From Alcaligenaceae bacterium (GTDB lineage Bacteria > Pseudomonadota > Gammaproteobacteria > Burkholderiales > Burkholderiaceae_B), in contig JAJUJN010000071.1 in the NCBI GenBank assembly GCA_029265335.1, positions 1 through 8,722 of the forward strand: DNA of 8,722 bases, written 5' to 3'. Below the pieces are notes generated by a model, which searched no databases, was not told the origin of the DNA, and saw only the letters and a list, made by a program, of their open reading frames with translations. Both the position numbers and the translations under genes were made by a program. Shown in pieces: positions 1 to 8,134 of the stretch (position 1 is its first letter; each line of letters starts with the position of its first letter).

Positions 1-3000
1 GGGCAGTAGCTGCGGCCGTTAACGCTTGGTTGCGTGCCGGCTCGGTCCCCCAGCAGGTAGAAGCACTGCAGCAACTGGCCACTGCTCTTGAGGCTCAGGG
101 CCGAGGGCGCGATGCCATAGCGCCCTTGCGACTGGCCGAGTCGCTGGCGCCCAGTGCGAGTCTGCAGGCGGAACTCGATCGCGTCGTGGGGCAATACGGC
201 TTTCGGGTGGTTGAGCACGATGTCGAAGCCGATTCGGCCATGCCCAGAATCTGCGCCTACTTCTCGGAGCCGTTGGTGGCGGGCGGGGTGAACTACAACG
301 ACTACGTGGCCCTGAGTAACGATCAGCTGGTGGTAGCCGCCGAAGATCAGCAACTGTGCATCGAAGGGGTTGAGCACGGCGAACGCTATACCGTCACGCT
401 GAGAGCGGGGTTGCCGGCGGCGTCGGGCGAAGCCTTGCGCAAGTCGGTCACGCTCACCCAATACGTGCGCGACCGTTCACCCACCGTGAGTTTTGCGGGT
501 AATGCCTATGTGCTGCCGTCTTCGCCCCAAGCGGCAATTCCCGTGCAAACGGTGAATCTTGATCGCATCGAGCTGGCGCTGTATCGCCTGGTCGATCGCA
601 ATTTGGTGCGCGCCGCCCAAGAGGGCTTGCTGCTCGATGCGCGCCTGCCCAACTGGCGCAGGCAGATGTTGTCCGACGATATCGGTGAGTTGGTGTGGCA
701 GGGCAGCGCCGAGGTTGAGCTCAATCTCAACCAAGAAGTCACGACACGCCTGCCGCTGCACGAACTCGGCGAAGAGCTTCACACCATGCCCGGTATCTAT
801 GCGCTGCAGGCCATGGAGCCTGGTCTTGAACCATGGCAACAAGCCGGGGCAGTGCAGTGGTTTGTGGTTTCCAACCTGGGCGTTGCGGCACTCGATGGGC
901 AAGATGGCCTGCACGTATTCGTGCGCAAGCTCAACGACGTGGCGCCGGCTGTGGGAGCCGAGGTGCAGTTGATCAATCGTGCCAACCGCGTGGTGGCCAC
1001 TCGTGTGGTCGATGACAGCGGCGTGGCGCACTTCGACGCCGGGCTGTTGCGTGGCGAAGGTCAAACCTCTCCTGCCATGGTGGTGGTGCGCGACGGTGAA
1101 AACGACCTCACCTTTCTTTCGCTCACCGAACCGGCCTGGGATCTTTCCGACCGCGGGGTTGCTGGCCGTGAAAGCAGCGGTGCGGTCGATCTTTTCGTGG
1201 CCACCGACCGCGGCGTGTATCGCCCTGGCGATACCTTCAACGCCACGGTGCTGGTGCGCGACGATCAGGGGTTTGCCTTGCCCGAGCTCCCGGTGGCGCT
1301 CACCGTGCGCCGTCCCGATGGCGTGATCTGGTGGCAGGAGTACCGCTCGCAAGGCGAAGCCGGTGGTCATGTGGTCAAGGTTCAGATCGGCACGGACGCT
1401 CCGCGCGGAGTCTGGCGGCTCGAAGCAGGGCTCGACCCCAACGACGAGCCTCTGGTAAGCCAAACCTTCTGGGTGGAAGATTTCCTGCCCGAGCGGATCG
1501 ATGTGCGCCTTGAACTGCCCCAACAGCTCCTCAACCCGGAGGGCAGCGCCCCCACCGTGCAGGTTCAGGCCGATACCTTGTTCGGGGTGCCGGCGGCCGG
1601 CCTGGCCGTAGAAGCAGAAGTGATGGTGCAACCTTTGAGCACGCTCGAAGACTGGCCCGGCTATCGATTTGGGCCCACCGCCGATCCGGGTCGTGCGCAG
1701 CGGCAGTCGATCGACGGCATCGCCAATACCGACGCCGACGGCATCACGACTTTTCCTTTGGTGCTGCCGCCAGCGCTGCAGCCATCGCAACCGGCACGTG
1801 CACGGGTCAGTGTGAGGGTGATTCAGGATTCGGGCCGGCCGGTGGAACGTCAGCTTGAACGCATTGTGCGTCCTGCCGGGCCCACCTTGGGCGTGCGGCC
1901 GCTGTTCGATGGCACAGTGGCGGATGGCGGCAATGCAGAGTTCGAGCTCATGGCGCTCAATGAGCAGCTCGAGCCCGTGGCGCTCGAAGCCACCTACACC
2001 TTGCAACGCCTCGAAACTCGCTACCAGTGGTACGAGTTGCATGGGCAATGGCGGTGGGAGCCTCTCACGCGACGCGATACCGTGGCCTCGGGCACCGTTG
2101 CGCTCGGCGACCAGCCTTCAACGATCAGCCACCCGGTGGAGTGGGGGCGCTACGAACTGCGCGTGGAACACCACGGCGAACCCTACACGGTTACCACGGT
2201 GCCGTTTCGGGTGGGCGGCGCGGTGGCGGCAAACGCCATCCAAACTCCGGATGCGCTCGAGGTGGCCCTCGACCAGGACTCCTACCAGGTGGGCGACACC
2301 GCTCAGGTGCGCATTCAGGCTCAGGCTGACGGCCAGGCGCTGGTCATGGTTCTGACCGATCGCCTGGTCACCATGGAAGCGGTGCCGGTCGTGGCAGGTG
2401 AGAACCTCGTATCGATACCAGTCACCGACGACTGGGGAACTGGCGTTTACGTGGCGGCCATGGTGGTCCGTCCGGTAGACCAGGCTGCGCGCGAGCCGGT
2501 GCGGGCTGTAGGTTTGGCTCACGCCGCCGTGAACCCGGGTGACCGCTACCTCTCGGTAAGCTTCGACGCGCCCCCCGAAGTGCGGCCTGCACAAAACGCC
2601 GAAATCCGGGTGCGAGTCGAGCCTGCGAACTCCGGCGGCGAAGGCAACGTGGCCAACGCCTCTCAGCACTCGCAACGGTTCGACAACACCTGGCTGACGT
2701 TGGCCGCGGTGGACGTCGGCATTCTCAACCTCACGCAATTTGCCGCGCCCGACCCCGCCGATCACTATTTCGGTCAGCGCCGTCTGGGTGTCGACATGCG
2801 CGATCTTTATGGGCGTTTGATTCAAGCTGGGGAAGGGGCTCAAGGCCGCATACGCAGCGGAGGTGGCGCAGACATCGCCGCTCTCGCCGCGCTGCCCACC
2901 GATGTGCTGGCCACTTACTTCACCGGGCCTTTGCCACTCGAACCTGACGGCACCGCGACCCTGGAAATTCCGGTTCCCGAGTTTGACGGTACGTTGCGCC

Positions 3001-4859
3001 TCATGGCGATTGTCTGGAACGAGGATGCGGTGGGCGCCGCTGCCCAAGACATGCTGGTGCGCGATCCGGTGGTGATTCAGAGCACGCTCCCACGCTTTCT
3101 CGCACCGGGCGACCAATCACAATGGCACCTCACGTTCGATCATGTCCAAGGCCCGGCCGGCGAAATGTCGGTAGCGATCAGCGCCGACGGTCTGGAGCTG
3201 GAGGCCGAGGCTCCCGAAACGCTGGACTTGGCAGAAGGCCAGCGAGTCACTATTGATTTGCCACTGCAAGCGGGCGGCGTGGGCGATGCCCATATGCGCG
3301 TCTTGATGCAAACGCCCGATGGGCAAACCATCGAGCGGAGTGCGGTGCTGGGGGTGCGCAGCCTCGACCCCGCAGTGAGTCACAGCTTCCAGCTCGAGCT
3401 GGAGGCAGGGCACACTCACCGATTCGACGCCGATGTGCTCGCGGCTTACCTGCCGGCAACGGCTTCGCTCCAGCTCAGCGTGGGCACCGACGGCCCGTTG
3501 AACGTGCCCCAGATGGTGAGCGAATTGCTGAACTATCCTTATGCATGCACGGAACAGCTGGTGTCGCGCCTCACCCCGCTGCTCACTTTTCCCGAGATCG
3601 CTGCCGAGCTCATGGAATCGGCCGAGCTCGAAGAAGCGCGCGAGCACACCCTGAACCGGATCCTGGCTCGTCAGGCGGCCAATGGGGCTTTCGGCATGTG
3701 GGATGCGAACGCCGGCGACGCCTGGTTGAGCGCTTATGTCACCGACTTTCTCCTGCGTGCGCGGCGTGCGGGCTGGCAAGTACCCGATGTCGCCTGGCAG
3801 AACGCCATCGACAACCTGCGCAATCAGCTGTCGTACGCCGGCGACTTCAAAAAGGGCGGGGAGGTTCTGGCATACGCCTTGTGGGTGCTGGCGCAGGCGG
3901 GCCAGGCCAATATCGGTGACCTGCGCTATTACGCCGACGAAAAGGCCGAAGGCTTTGCGACACCTTTGGCGCGCGCTCAGCTGGGAGCGGCGCTGGCCTT
4001 GATGAACGAGCGCGAACGCTCGGATCGTTTGTTTGAGCTGGCCATGCAGATGCTGTTGGAGTCTGAAAATAACGAACCCGCCGGATGGCGGGTGGACTAC
4101 GGCACCTTATGGCGCGACGCCGCGGCGGTACTGGCGCTGGCCAATGAGGTAGGCAGCTCCGCCATCAGCATCGAGGCGTTGGAGCAACGCCTGGCCGAGG
4201 GTGGCGACGTGCTTTCGCCGCAAGAAGCGAGCTGGGGCCTATGGGCGGCGGCCGCCACTCCCGCAACGACCGACGACGTTCTGGAAGTGAACGGCCAGGC
4301 CCAGTCGGGGCCGTGGCTGTGGAACGCCGAAGACACGGATTGGCCGGTGACGGTCGCCAACCCGGGTAGCAACACGCTGCGCCTGCAGGCTCTCACGCGA
4401 GGGGTGCCACGCGAACCGGTAGCTGCAGGTGGCAATGGCTATACCCTCAAGCGCGAGCGGTATACGCTGGACGGCGAGCCGCACAGCGGCGAGGTGAAGG
4501 CGGGAGAACGCTATGTGATGGTGCTGACGATTCAGCCGCTCCACGACCGTGGTGGCCGTTTGATCGTAGACGACCCCTTGCCGGCCGGCTTCGAGATCGA
4601 CAACCCACATTTGTTCGAAGTGGGCGAGTTCTCGGCGTTCCCCTGGCTGTCGCCCACGGCGGTCGAGTTTGCCGAATTCCGCGCGGAGCGCTTCCTGGCC
4701 GCGGTCAACATCCGTTCAGCCAACGCAGTGCAGCTTGCCTATGTGGTGCGGGCGGTGGTGCCAGGCAACTATCATTATCCGGCGGCCAAAGTGGAGGATA
4801 TGTACCAACCGCGCTATTCGGCGTGGACCGACACCGGTGAGCTCATGGTTGGGTCATGA
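1..4859 (+). CDS. Bacterial alpha-2-macroglobulin family protein, thioester type (5' partial)
   Basis: This is a periplasmic, probably membrane-anchored protease trap, the counterpart of E. coli YfhM. A protease cuts its bait region, and a thioester then binds the attacker covalently. The frame is open to base 3, so the true start, signal peptide and any lipobox lie upstream; the TTG at 30 is internal. Residues here are counted from base 30. A helical, TPR-like stretch covers about 1-55. It is followed by MG-type beta domains with C75 and C110, and an MG2-like TDRGVYRPGD at 392-401. The bait/MG6 core starts at W888 (AAVDVGILNLT, then the FGQRRLGVD and RDLYGRLI blocks). The A2M domain follows (TGPLPLEPDG from 966). 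The thioester motif YACTEQ has its Cys at 1173 (bases 3546-3548), and an alpha-helical thioester domain comes after it. A C-terminal receptor-binding-like MG10 domain ends the protein (DDPLPAGFEIDNP). The stop overlaps the pbpC start. Family assignment is firm; trap function is inferred from the family. Confidence 0.95.
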   Translation, partial: AVAAAVNAWLRAGSVPQQVEALQQLATALEAQGRGRDAIAPLRLAESLAPSASLQAELDRVVGQYGFRVVEHDVEADSAMPRICAYFSEPLVAGGVNYNDYVALSNDQLVVAAEDQQLCIEGVEHGERYTVTLRAGLPAASGEALRKSVTLTQYVRDRSPTVSFAGNAYVLPSSPQAAIPVQTVNLDRIELALYRLVDRNLVRAAQEGLLLDARLPNWRRQMLSDDIGELVWQGSAEVELNLNQEVTTRLPLHELGEELHTMPGIYALQAMEPGLEPWQQAGAVQWFVVSNLGVAALDGQDGLHVFVRKLNDVAPAVGAEVQLINRANRVVATRVVDDSGVAHFDAGLLRGEGQTSPAMVVVRDGENDLTFLSLTEPAWDLSDRGVAGRESSGAVDLFVATDRGVYRPGDTFNATVLVRDDQGFALPELPVALTVRRPDGVIWWQEYRSQGEAGGHVVKVQIGTDAPRGVWRLEAGLDPNDEPLVSQTFWVEDFLPERIDVRLELPQQLLNPEGSAPTVQVQADTLFGVPAAGLAVEAEVMVQPLSTLEDWPGYRFGPTADPGRAQRQSIDGIANTDADGITTFPLVLPPALQPSQPARARVSVRVIQDSGRPVERQLERIVRPAGPTLGVRPLFDGTVADGGNAEFELMALNEQLEPVALEATYTLQRLETRYQWYELHGQWRWEPLTRRDTVASGTVALGDQPSTISHPVEWGRYELRVEHHGEPYTVTTVPFRVGGAVAANAIQTPDALEVALDQDSYQVGDTAQVRIQAQADGQALVMVLTDRLVTMEAVPVVAGENLVSIPVTDDWGTGVYVAAMVVRPVDQAAREPVRAVGLAHAAVNPGDRYLSVSFDAPPEVRPAQNAEIRVRVEPANSGGEGNVANASQHSQRFDNTWLTLAAVDVGILNLTQFAAPDPADHYFGQRRLGVDMRDLYGRLIQAGEGAQGRIRSGGGADIAALAALPTDVLATYFTGPLPLEPDGTATLEIPVPEFDGTLRLMAIVWNEDAVGAAAQDMLVRDPVVIQSTLPRFLAPGDQSQWHLTFDHVQGPAGEMSVAISADGLELEAEAPETLDLAEGQRVTIDLPLQAGGVGDAHMRVLMQTPDGQTIERSAVLGVRSLDPAVSHSFQLELEAGHTHRFDADVLAAYLPATASLQLSVGTDGPLNVPQMVSELLNYPYACTEQLVSRLTPLLTFPEIAAELMESAELEEAREHTLNRILARQAANGAFGMWDANAGDAWLSAYVTDFLLRARRAGWQVPDVAWQNAIDNLRNQLSYAGDFKKGGEVLAYALWVLAQAGQANIGDLRYYADEKAEGFATPLARAQLGAALALMNERERSDRLFELAMQMLLESENNEPAGWRVDYGTLWRDAAAVLALANEVGSSAISIEALEQRLAEGGDVLSPQEASWGLWAAAATPATTDDVLEVNGQAQSGPWLWNAEDTDWPVTVANPGSNTLRLQALTRGVPREPVAAGGNGYTLKRERYTLDGEPHSGEVKAGERYVMVLTIQPLHDRGGRLIVDDPLPAGFEIDNPHLFEVGEFSAFPWLSPTAVEFAEFRAERFLAAVNIRSANAVQLAYVVRAVVPGNYHYPAAKVEDMYQPRYSAWTDTGELMVGS
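2742..2921 (+). other. Candidate bait region of the alpha-2-macroglobulin
   Basis: This segment lies between the conserved AAVDVGILNLT strand and the TGPLPLEPDG start of the A2M domain, which is where the protease-cleavable bait sits in the family. After the conserved RDLYGRLI block there is a Gly-rich, presumably flexible stretch (residues about 932-948 counting from base 30) with Arg at 940 and 942, then an Ala/Leu-rich run. The exact limits and the cleaving proteases cannot be told from sequence. Confidence 0.5.
3537..3560 (+). other. Thioester motif (CTEQ) of the alpha-2-macroglobulin
   Basis: The residues Cys-Thr-Glu-Gln are encoded at 3546-3557 and preceded by Pro-Tyr-Ala. This is the bacterial form of the C-x-E-Q motif, in which Cys and Gln side chains make the internal thioester. 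Its presence separates this protein from YfaS-type paralogues that lack the motif. The Cys is one of only three visible in the whole protein. Confidence 0.9.
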
Positions 4860-6898
4860 CTCGTCGAAGCCGCGTATGGGTGGTCGCACTGGCGCTGGTG
4901 ATCGGCGTGTCGGTGGCGGTTGATCAATGGATCAGCCGCACACCTTTGCCGGAGCTGGTGCCTGTTACCGGTGTCGAAGCTCTCGACCGCTCGGGGCAAC
5001 TGTTGCGCGCCTGGCCAGTGGCCGACGGGCGCTGGCGACTCGCGGTTTCGCCCGCCGAGGTGGATGCCGGCTTCATCGAGCTTTTGCTGGCCTGGGAAGA
5101 CCAGAGGTTCTGGCGCCATGTGGGAGTGGATCCCTGGGCGTTGGGCCGTGCCGCCTGGCAGGCGTTGCGCCATGGTCGGGTGGTTTCTGGCGGCTCCACG
5201 CTCACCATGCAGGTAGCCCGCCTGCTCGATGGCAGCGGCACTGGTCAATGGAATGGCAAGTGGCGGCAGCTCAGATTGGCGCTGGCCCTGGAGCGCAAAC
5301 TGAGCAAGCGAGATATTCTTAATTTGTACCTGCATTTGGCGCCTTACGGTGGCAATATCGAAGGCGTGCGTGCGGCCTCACTGGCCTGGCTGGGCAAGGA
5401 ACCACGCCATCTCTCCTTGGCTGAGTCTGCTCTGCTCGTGGCTTTGCCTCAGGCGCCCGAAGCGCGCCGCCCCGACCGCAACGCCGAGGCGGCGTTGGCC
5501 GCCCGCAACCATATTCTGCAAAACCTGGCTGGCAGGGGGGATATTTCAGCCGTCGCGGCCGCACGGGCAGTGGCGGTGGCGGCTCCTCTTCAGCGCCATG
5601 CCCTGCCGCGCCTGGCCGCTCACGCCACAGCACGGCACACTCAGCAAGGCCAAGTGCCGGCACAGCTCACCATCAACGCCGGCTTGCAGGCTCGCCTCGA
5701 GCGGCTGACCCGCCATTTTGTGAGCGCGCGTCAGGCCAACCTCTCCGCCGCTATTTTGGTGGCCGATCATCAAAGTGGAGAGGTGTTGGCCGCCGTAGGC
5801 TCGCCGGGGCTGGAGAGCGCAGAGCAACGGCTGGGCCATGTCGACATGATTCAGGCGGTGCGCTCGCCGGGCTCCACCCTCAAGCCCATGGTGTACGCCC
5901 TGGCCTTTGAGCGCGGGCTGGTGCATGCGCAAACGCGAATTCAAGACCGGGCCATGTCTTTCGGTCAATACCGTCCGGCCAACTTCGACGGTCGCTATTT
6001 GGGCGAGATGACCGTGGCCAGTGCGCTGCAGCAGTCGCGCAACGTGCCAGTGGTGCAGCTCTTGCAGCGACTTGGCCCAGCACGCCTCATGCTCGCTCTG
6101 CGGCGCAGCGGAGTGGCGCCCCAGCTTCCGGGCGGAGCACCCGGTCTGGCCATCGGTCTGGGCGGGGTGGGCACTTCGTTGGAAGGCCTCGTTAAGCTCT
6201 ACGCCATGTTTGCCCAATACGGAGAGGCGGCGCCGCTGGTGTGGACGAAGGGCCAAGCTCAAGCCCCCCGCGAAAGGGTTCTGGCCGCGCGCAACGCCTG
6301 GTTGGTCGCGCATCTATTGGCACAGATTTCGCCACCGCCTGGACATGGCCTGCCCGGCAGCGTGGCGTATAAAACCGGCACCTCGTATGGCAATCGCGAT
6401 GCCTGGGCCCTGGGCTTCGATGGCCGTTACGTGATCGGCGTGTGGACCGGGCGTGCCGACGGTACACCGGTGCCCGGCGCCTTGGGGGCGAACGCTGCGG
6501 CGCCGCTTCTTTTCGAAGCGTTCGGGCACGTGCGCGCCGTTCCTGTTCCTCTGCCACCGCCACCCATCGACGCCACTGTTCCCCGGCACGCCGAGTTGCC
6601 ATCGGCCTTGCAATATTTTGGCGCGCAGCCGCGACGTCACGCCGACCTGCAAATTGCTTTTCCGCCCAATGGCGCCCGTGTGGCCCTCACCCCGGAGAGT
6701 TCCCAACTCACGGTCAAACTGCACGGGGGCAGGCCGCCCTACACCGTGCTGCTCGAAGGGCGTCCGCTGCCCGGACCCCATTGGCATGATCAGCTCACGG
6801 TACCGCTGCGCAGTCGAGGCTTCAGCACCATTGCGGTGGTAGACGCCAACGGATCGTCGGCGCGAGTCCAGATAGAATGGCCGGCAGTGGATAGCTGA
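4856..6898 (+). CDS. pbpC: Penicillin-binding protein 1C (bifunctional glycosyltransferase/transpeptidase)
   Basis: This class A PBP of the 1C type polymerises lipid II and cross-links peptidoglycan on the periplasmic face of the inner membrane. The 680 residues begin with a signal-anchor helix (about 7-23 after an Arg-rich start). The GT51 glycosyltransferase domain follows, with EDQRFWRH holding the catalytic Glu81, GGSTLTMQ at 112-119, LERKLSKRDILNLYL at about 145-159 and PYGGNIEG at 164-170. The transpeptidase carries S340-T-L-K343 (acyl-Ser and Lys), S394-R-N396 and K506-T-G508. The last 100 residues, with GGRPPYT and a final beta-rich stretch, match the BiPBP_C domain typical of PBP1C. 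All key residues are present. It is shorter than E. coli PBP1C (770 aa) but complete. ATG at 4856 overlaps the A2M stop as ATGA, with only a weak upstream GGTTGGG, so translation is probably coupled. The A2M-PBP1C pairing is conserved in many Gram-negatives. Confidence 0.96.
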   Translation: MTRRSRVWVVALALVIGVSVAVDQWISRTPLPELVPVTGVEALDRSGQLLRAWPVADGRWRLAVSPAEVDAGFIELLLAWEDQRFWRHVGVDPWALGRAAWQALRHGRVVSGGSTLTMQVARLLDGSGTGQWNGKWRQLRLALALERKLSKRDILNLYLHLAPYGGNIEGVRAASLAWLGKEPRHLSLAESALLVALPQAPEARRPDRNAEAALAARNHILQNLAGRGDISAVAAARAVAVAAPLQRHALPRLAAHATARHTQQGQVPAQLTINAGLQARLERLTRHFVSARQANLSAAILVADHQSGEVLAAVGSPGLESAEQRLGHVDMIQAVRSPGSTLKPMVYALAFERGLVHAQTRIQDRAMSFGQYRPANFDGRYLGEMTVASALQQSRNVPVVQLLQRLGPARLMLALRRSGVAPQLPGGAPGLAIGLGGVGTSLEGLVKLYAMFAQYGEAAPLVWTKGQAQAPRERVLAARNAWLVAHLLAQISPPPGHGLPGSVAYKTGTSYGNRDAWALGFDGRYVIGVWTGRADGTPVPGALGANAAAPLLFEAFGHVRAVPVPLPPPPIDATVPRHAELPSALQYFGAQPRRHADLQIAFPPNGARVALTPESSQLTVKLHGGRPPYTVLLEGRPLPGPHWHDQLTVPLRSRGFSTIAVVDANGSSARVQIEWPAVDS

Positions 6899-7488
6899 TG
6901 ACCTCAACCGTGCTTGCAACACCTTTACTCAAACCCCATGATTTTGCCGACGATGCCTGGGTGGTGGCGCCCCGGCTCATTGGCGCCAGCCTGCTGATCG
7001 ACGGCGTGGGCGGGCGTATTGTGGAAGTGGAAGCCTACGACCGCAACGACCCGGCGGCGCATAGCTACCGAGGGCCCACCCCGTCGAACCAGGCCATGTT
7101 CGGCCCTCCAGGCCGGGCGTATGTGTATCGTTCGTATGGCATACACCTTTGCCTCAATATCGTGTGTCGCGAAGCCGGTCATGGCGCGGGAGTGTTGATT
7201 CGCGCCATCGAACCAGAATTCGGTATCGACATCATGCGGCAGCGCCGGGGCATGGACGTCCTGCGCCAACTCTGTGCCGGCCCCGGTCGGGTGGGGCAGG
7301 CCCTGGGCATTTCGCTGAATATGAATGGGCATACCGTGGATCATGCTCCCTTTGCTTTGCATGCGGCTCCCAGCCCCGTGGATATCGTGCAGGGGCCGCG
7401 CATCGGCATCAGCAAGGCGGTAGAGCGCCCCTGGCGTTTTGGCCTGGCCGGCTCCCGCTTTTTGAGCAGGCCTTTCAAGGCCTCATAA
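6898..7488 (+). CDS. mpg: DNA-3-methyladenine glycosylase, AAG/MPG family
   Basis: This cytoplasmic base-excision repair enzyme flips out and removes alkylated or deaminated purines such as 3-methyladenine and hypoxanthine. The 196 residues span a full-length bacterial MPG fold. EVEAY at 43-47 gives E45 (general base, equivalent to human E125) and Y47. AAHS gives H55. The NQAMFGPPGRAYVYRSYGIH block at 64-83 has Y75 and Y77 in the base pocket and Y80 as the intercalating Tyr. N87 in CLNIV and R102 in LIRAIEP are also kept, and the C-terminal PWRFGLAGSRFLSR block is present. ATG 6898 is the first possible start because an in-frame TAG sits at 6892. It overlaps the pbpC stop (TGATG) with no strong Shine-Dalgarno, so coupled re-initiation is likely. 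Its end meets the opposing GDT1 gene. The assignment is firm; a functional tie to A2M/PBP1C is not implied by the chemistry. Confidence 0.95.
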   Translation: MTSTVLATPLLKPHDFADDAWVVAPRLIGASLLIDGVGGRIVEVEAYDRNDPAAHSYRGPTPSNQAMFGPPGRAYVYRSYGIHLCLNIVCREAGHGAGVLIRAIEPEFGIDIMRQRRGMDVLRQLCAGPGRVGQALGISLNMNGHTVDHAPFALHAAPSPVDIVQGPRIGISKAVERPWRFGLAGSRFLSRPFKAS

Positions 7489-7493
7489 AGGCC
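7468..7493. repeat. Triple AGGCC inverted-repeat cluster at the convergent gene junction
   Basis: The self-complementary hexamer AGGCCT occurs at 7468-7473 and 7478-7483 (4-base loop), and a third AGGCC lies at 7489-7493. Either neighbouring pair can form a short hairpin; in the second one the bases of the loop hold parts of both stop codons. No T-run follows on either strand, so it is not a classical intrinsic terminator. It could slow or end transcription from both sides, but chance in GC-rich coding DNA is also possible. Confidence 0.3.
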
Positions 7494-8061
7494 AACGAAA
7501 TGTGCCCGACAACAGGGTGATCACGCCGAGTATCAAGAAAATGCCGGCCGCTATGCCATGCACCAGCCTCATGGGAATTCTGGCCGAGAGACGATCGCCC
7601 ACAAAAACCGCCGGCACGTCGGCAATCAACATGCCCAGGGTGGTGCCGATCACGACCAGCACGGGCGCCGCGTAATGTGCGGCCATGGCCACGGTGGCGA
7701 TTTGAGTCTTGTCACCCATCTCGGCCAGAAAGAAGGTCACGAGTGTGGCGCCAAACACTCCCAGGCGACTGGTGATGCGAGTGTCTTTTTCGTCGAGCTT
7801 GTCGGGGATCATTGTCCAGATCGCCATGGCAATGAACGAAATACCCAGCACCCAACGCAACAGTTCGGCGCTGACAGCGGTGGTGATCCAGGCCCCCAGG
7901 GCGCCAGCCATGGCGTGGTTGAGCAAGGTGGCCACCAAGATGCCCAAAACAATCGGGATCGGCTTCTTGAAGCGCGCCGCCAAAACAAAGGCCAGCAGCT
8001 GGGTTTTGTCGCCAATCTCGGCGAGAGCAACCACGCCGGTGGAAACGAGCAATGCTTCCAT
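7483..8061 (-). CDS. TMEM165/GDT1 (UPF0016) family cation exporter, probably manganese
   Basis: This polytopic inner-membrane protein of 192 residues has the usual family length. It shows the two inverted halves of the family. Each carries the signature E-x-G-D-K-T: EIGDKT at 15-20 and EMGDKT at 114-119, whose acidic residues line the cation path. About six hydrophobic segments are visible (roughly 3-27, 36-60, 66-86, 101-121, 130-154 and 167-188), with a charged linker PDKLDEKDTR at 86-95. Characterised members export Mn2+ or exchange Ca2+/Mn2+ for H+, for example Vibrio MneA and yeast Gdt1; the ion here is inferred. The ATG at 8061 is supported by AGGA at 8069-8072, seven bases upstream. 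The last codons overlap the end of the opposing glycosylase gene. It lies downstream of an outer-membrane protein gene on the same strand but behind a terminator-like hairpin. No Mn riboswitch (yybP-ykoY) is recognisable in the short leader. Confidence 0.92.
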   Translation of the reverse strand: MEALLVSTGVVALAEIGDKTQLLAFVLAARFKKPIPIVLGILVATLLNHAMAGALGAWITTAVSAELLRWVLGISFIAMAIWTMIPDKLDEKDTRITSRLGVFGATLVTFFLAEMGDKTQIATVAMAAHYAAPVLVVIGTTLGMLIADVPAVFVGDRLSARIPMRLVHGIAAGIFLILGVITLLSGTFRWPL

Positions 8062-8068
8062 AAGGGAA

Positions 8069-8072
8069 TCCT
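8069..8072 (-). promoter_or_regulatory. Shine-Dalgarno site of the GDT1-family gene
   Basis: AGGA on the minus strand stands seven bases before ATG 8061. It fixes this start and matches the family, whose members begin a few residues before the first E-x-G-D-K-T motif. Confidence 0.65.
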
Positions 8073-8080
8073 GGGCCTGA

Positions 8081-8134
8081 GTAAGAAAACAGCCGCCGCC
8101 TTGTTTCTTCTTGGCCCAAGCAGACGCAACGGCT
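8081..8134 (-). terminator. Possible Rho-independent terminator between the OMP and GDT1 genes
   Basis: Reading the minus strand, AGCCGTTGC (8134-8126) can pair with GCGGCGGCT (8099-8091) over nine positions, two of them G-U. The T-rich GTTTTCTTAC follows at 8090-8081. The 26-base loop holds a smaller CTTG/CAAG stem. This would end the outer-membrane protein transcript or act as an attenuator ahead of the GDT1 gene. The long loop and wobble pairs make it weaker than a textbook terminator. I see no clear sigma-70 promoter in the remaining gap. Confidence 0.35.

Noticed and set aside
30..32. TTG as the start of the A2M gene.
   Set aside because: The same frame is open back to base 3, and the encoded product would lack the signal peptide a periplasmic A2M needs. 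The start is upstream of the window.
477..3779. Very long open frames on the minus strand opposite the A2M gene (477-2048, 2118-3116, 3117-3779).
   Set aside because: All lie in the same antisense register, where stops arise only from sense codons TTA, CTA and TCA, which are rare in this GC-rich gene. The translations are rich in His, Arg and Gln and resemble no family I know, and the sense frame is a clear A2M.
5546..6313. Minus-strand open frame of 255 codons inside pbpC.
   Set aside because: It lies opposite the intact transpeptidase domain with its STLK and SRN motifs, and its own translation is Arg/His/Gln-rich without recognisable domains.
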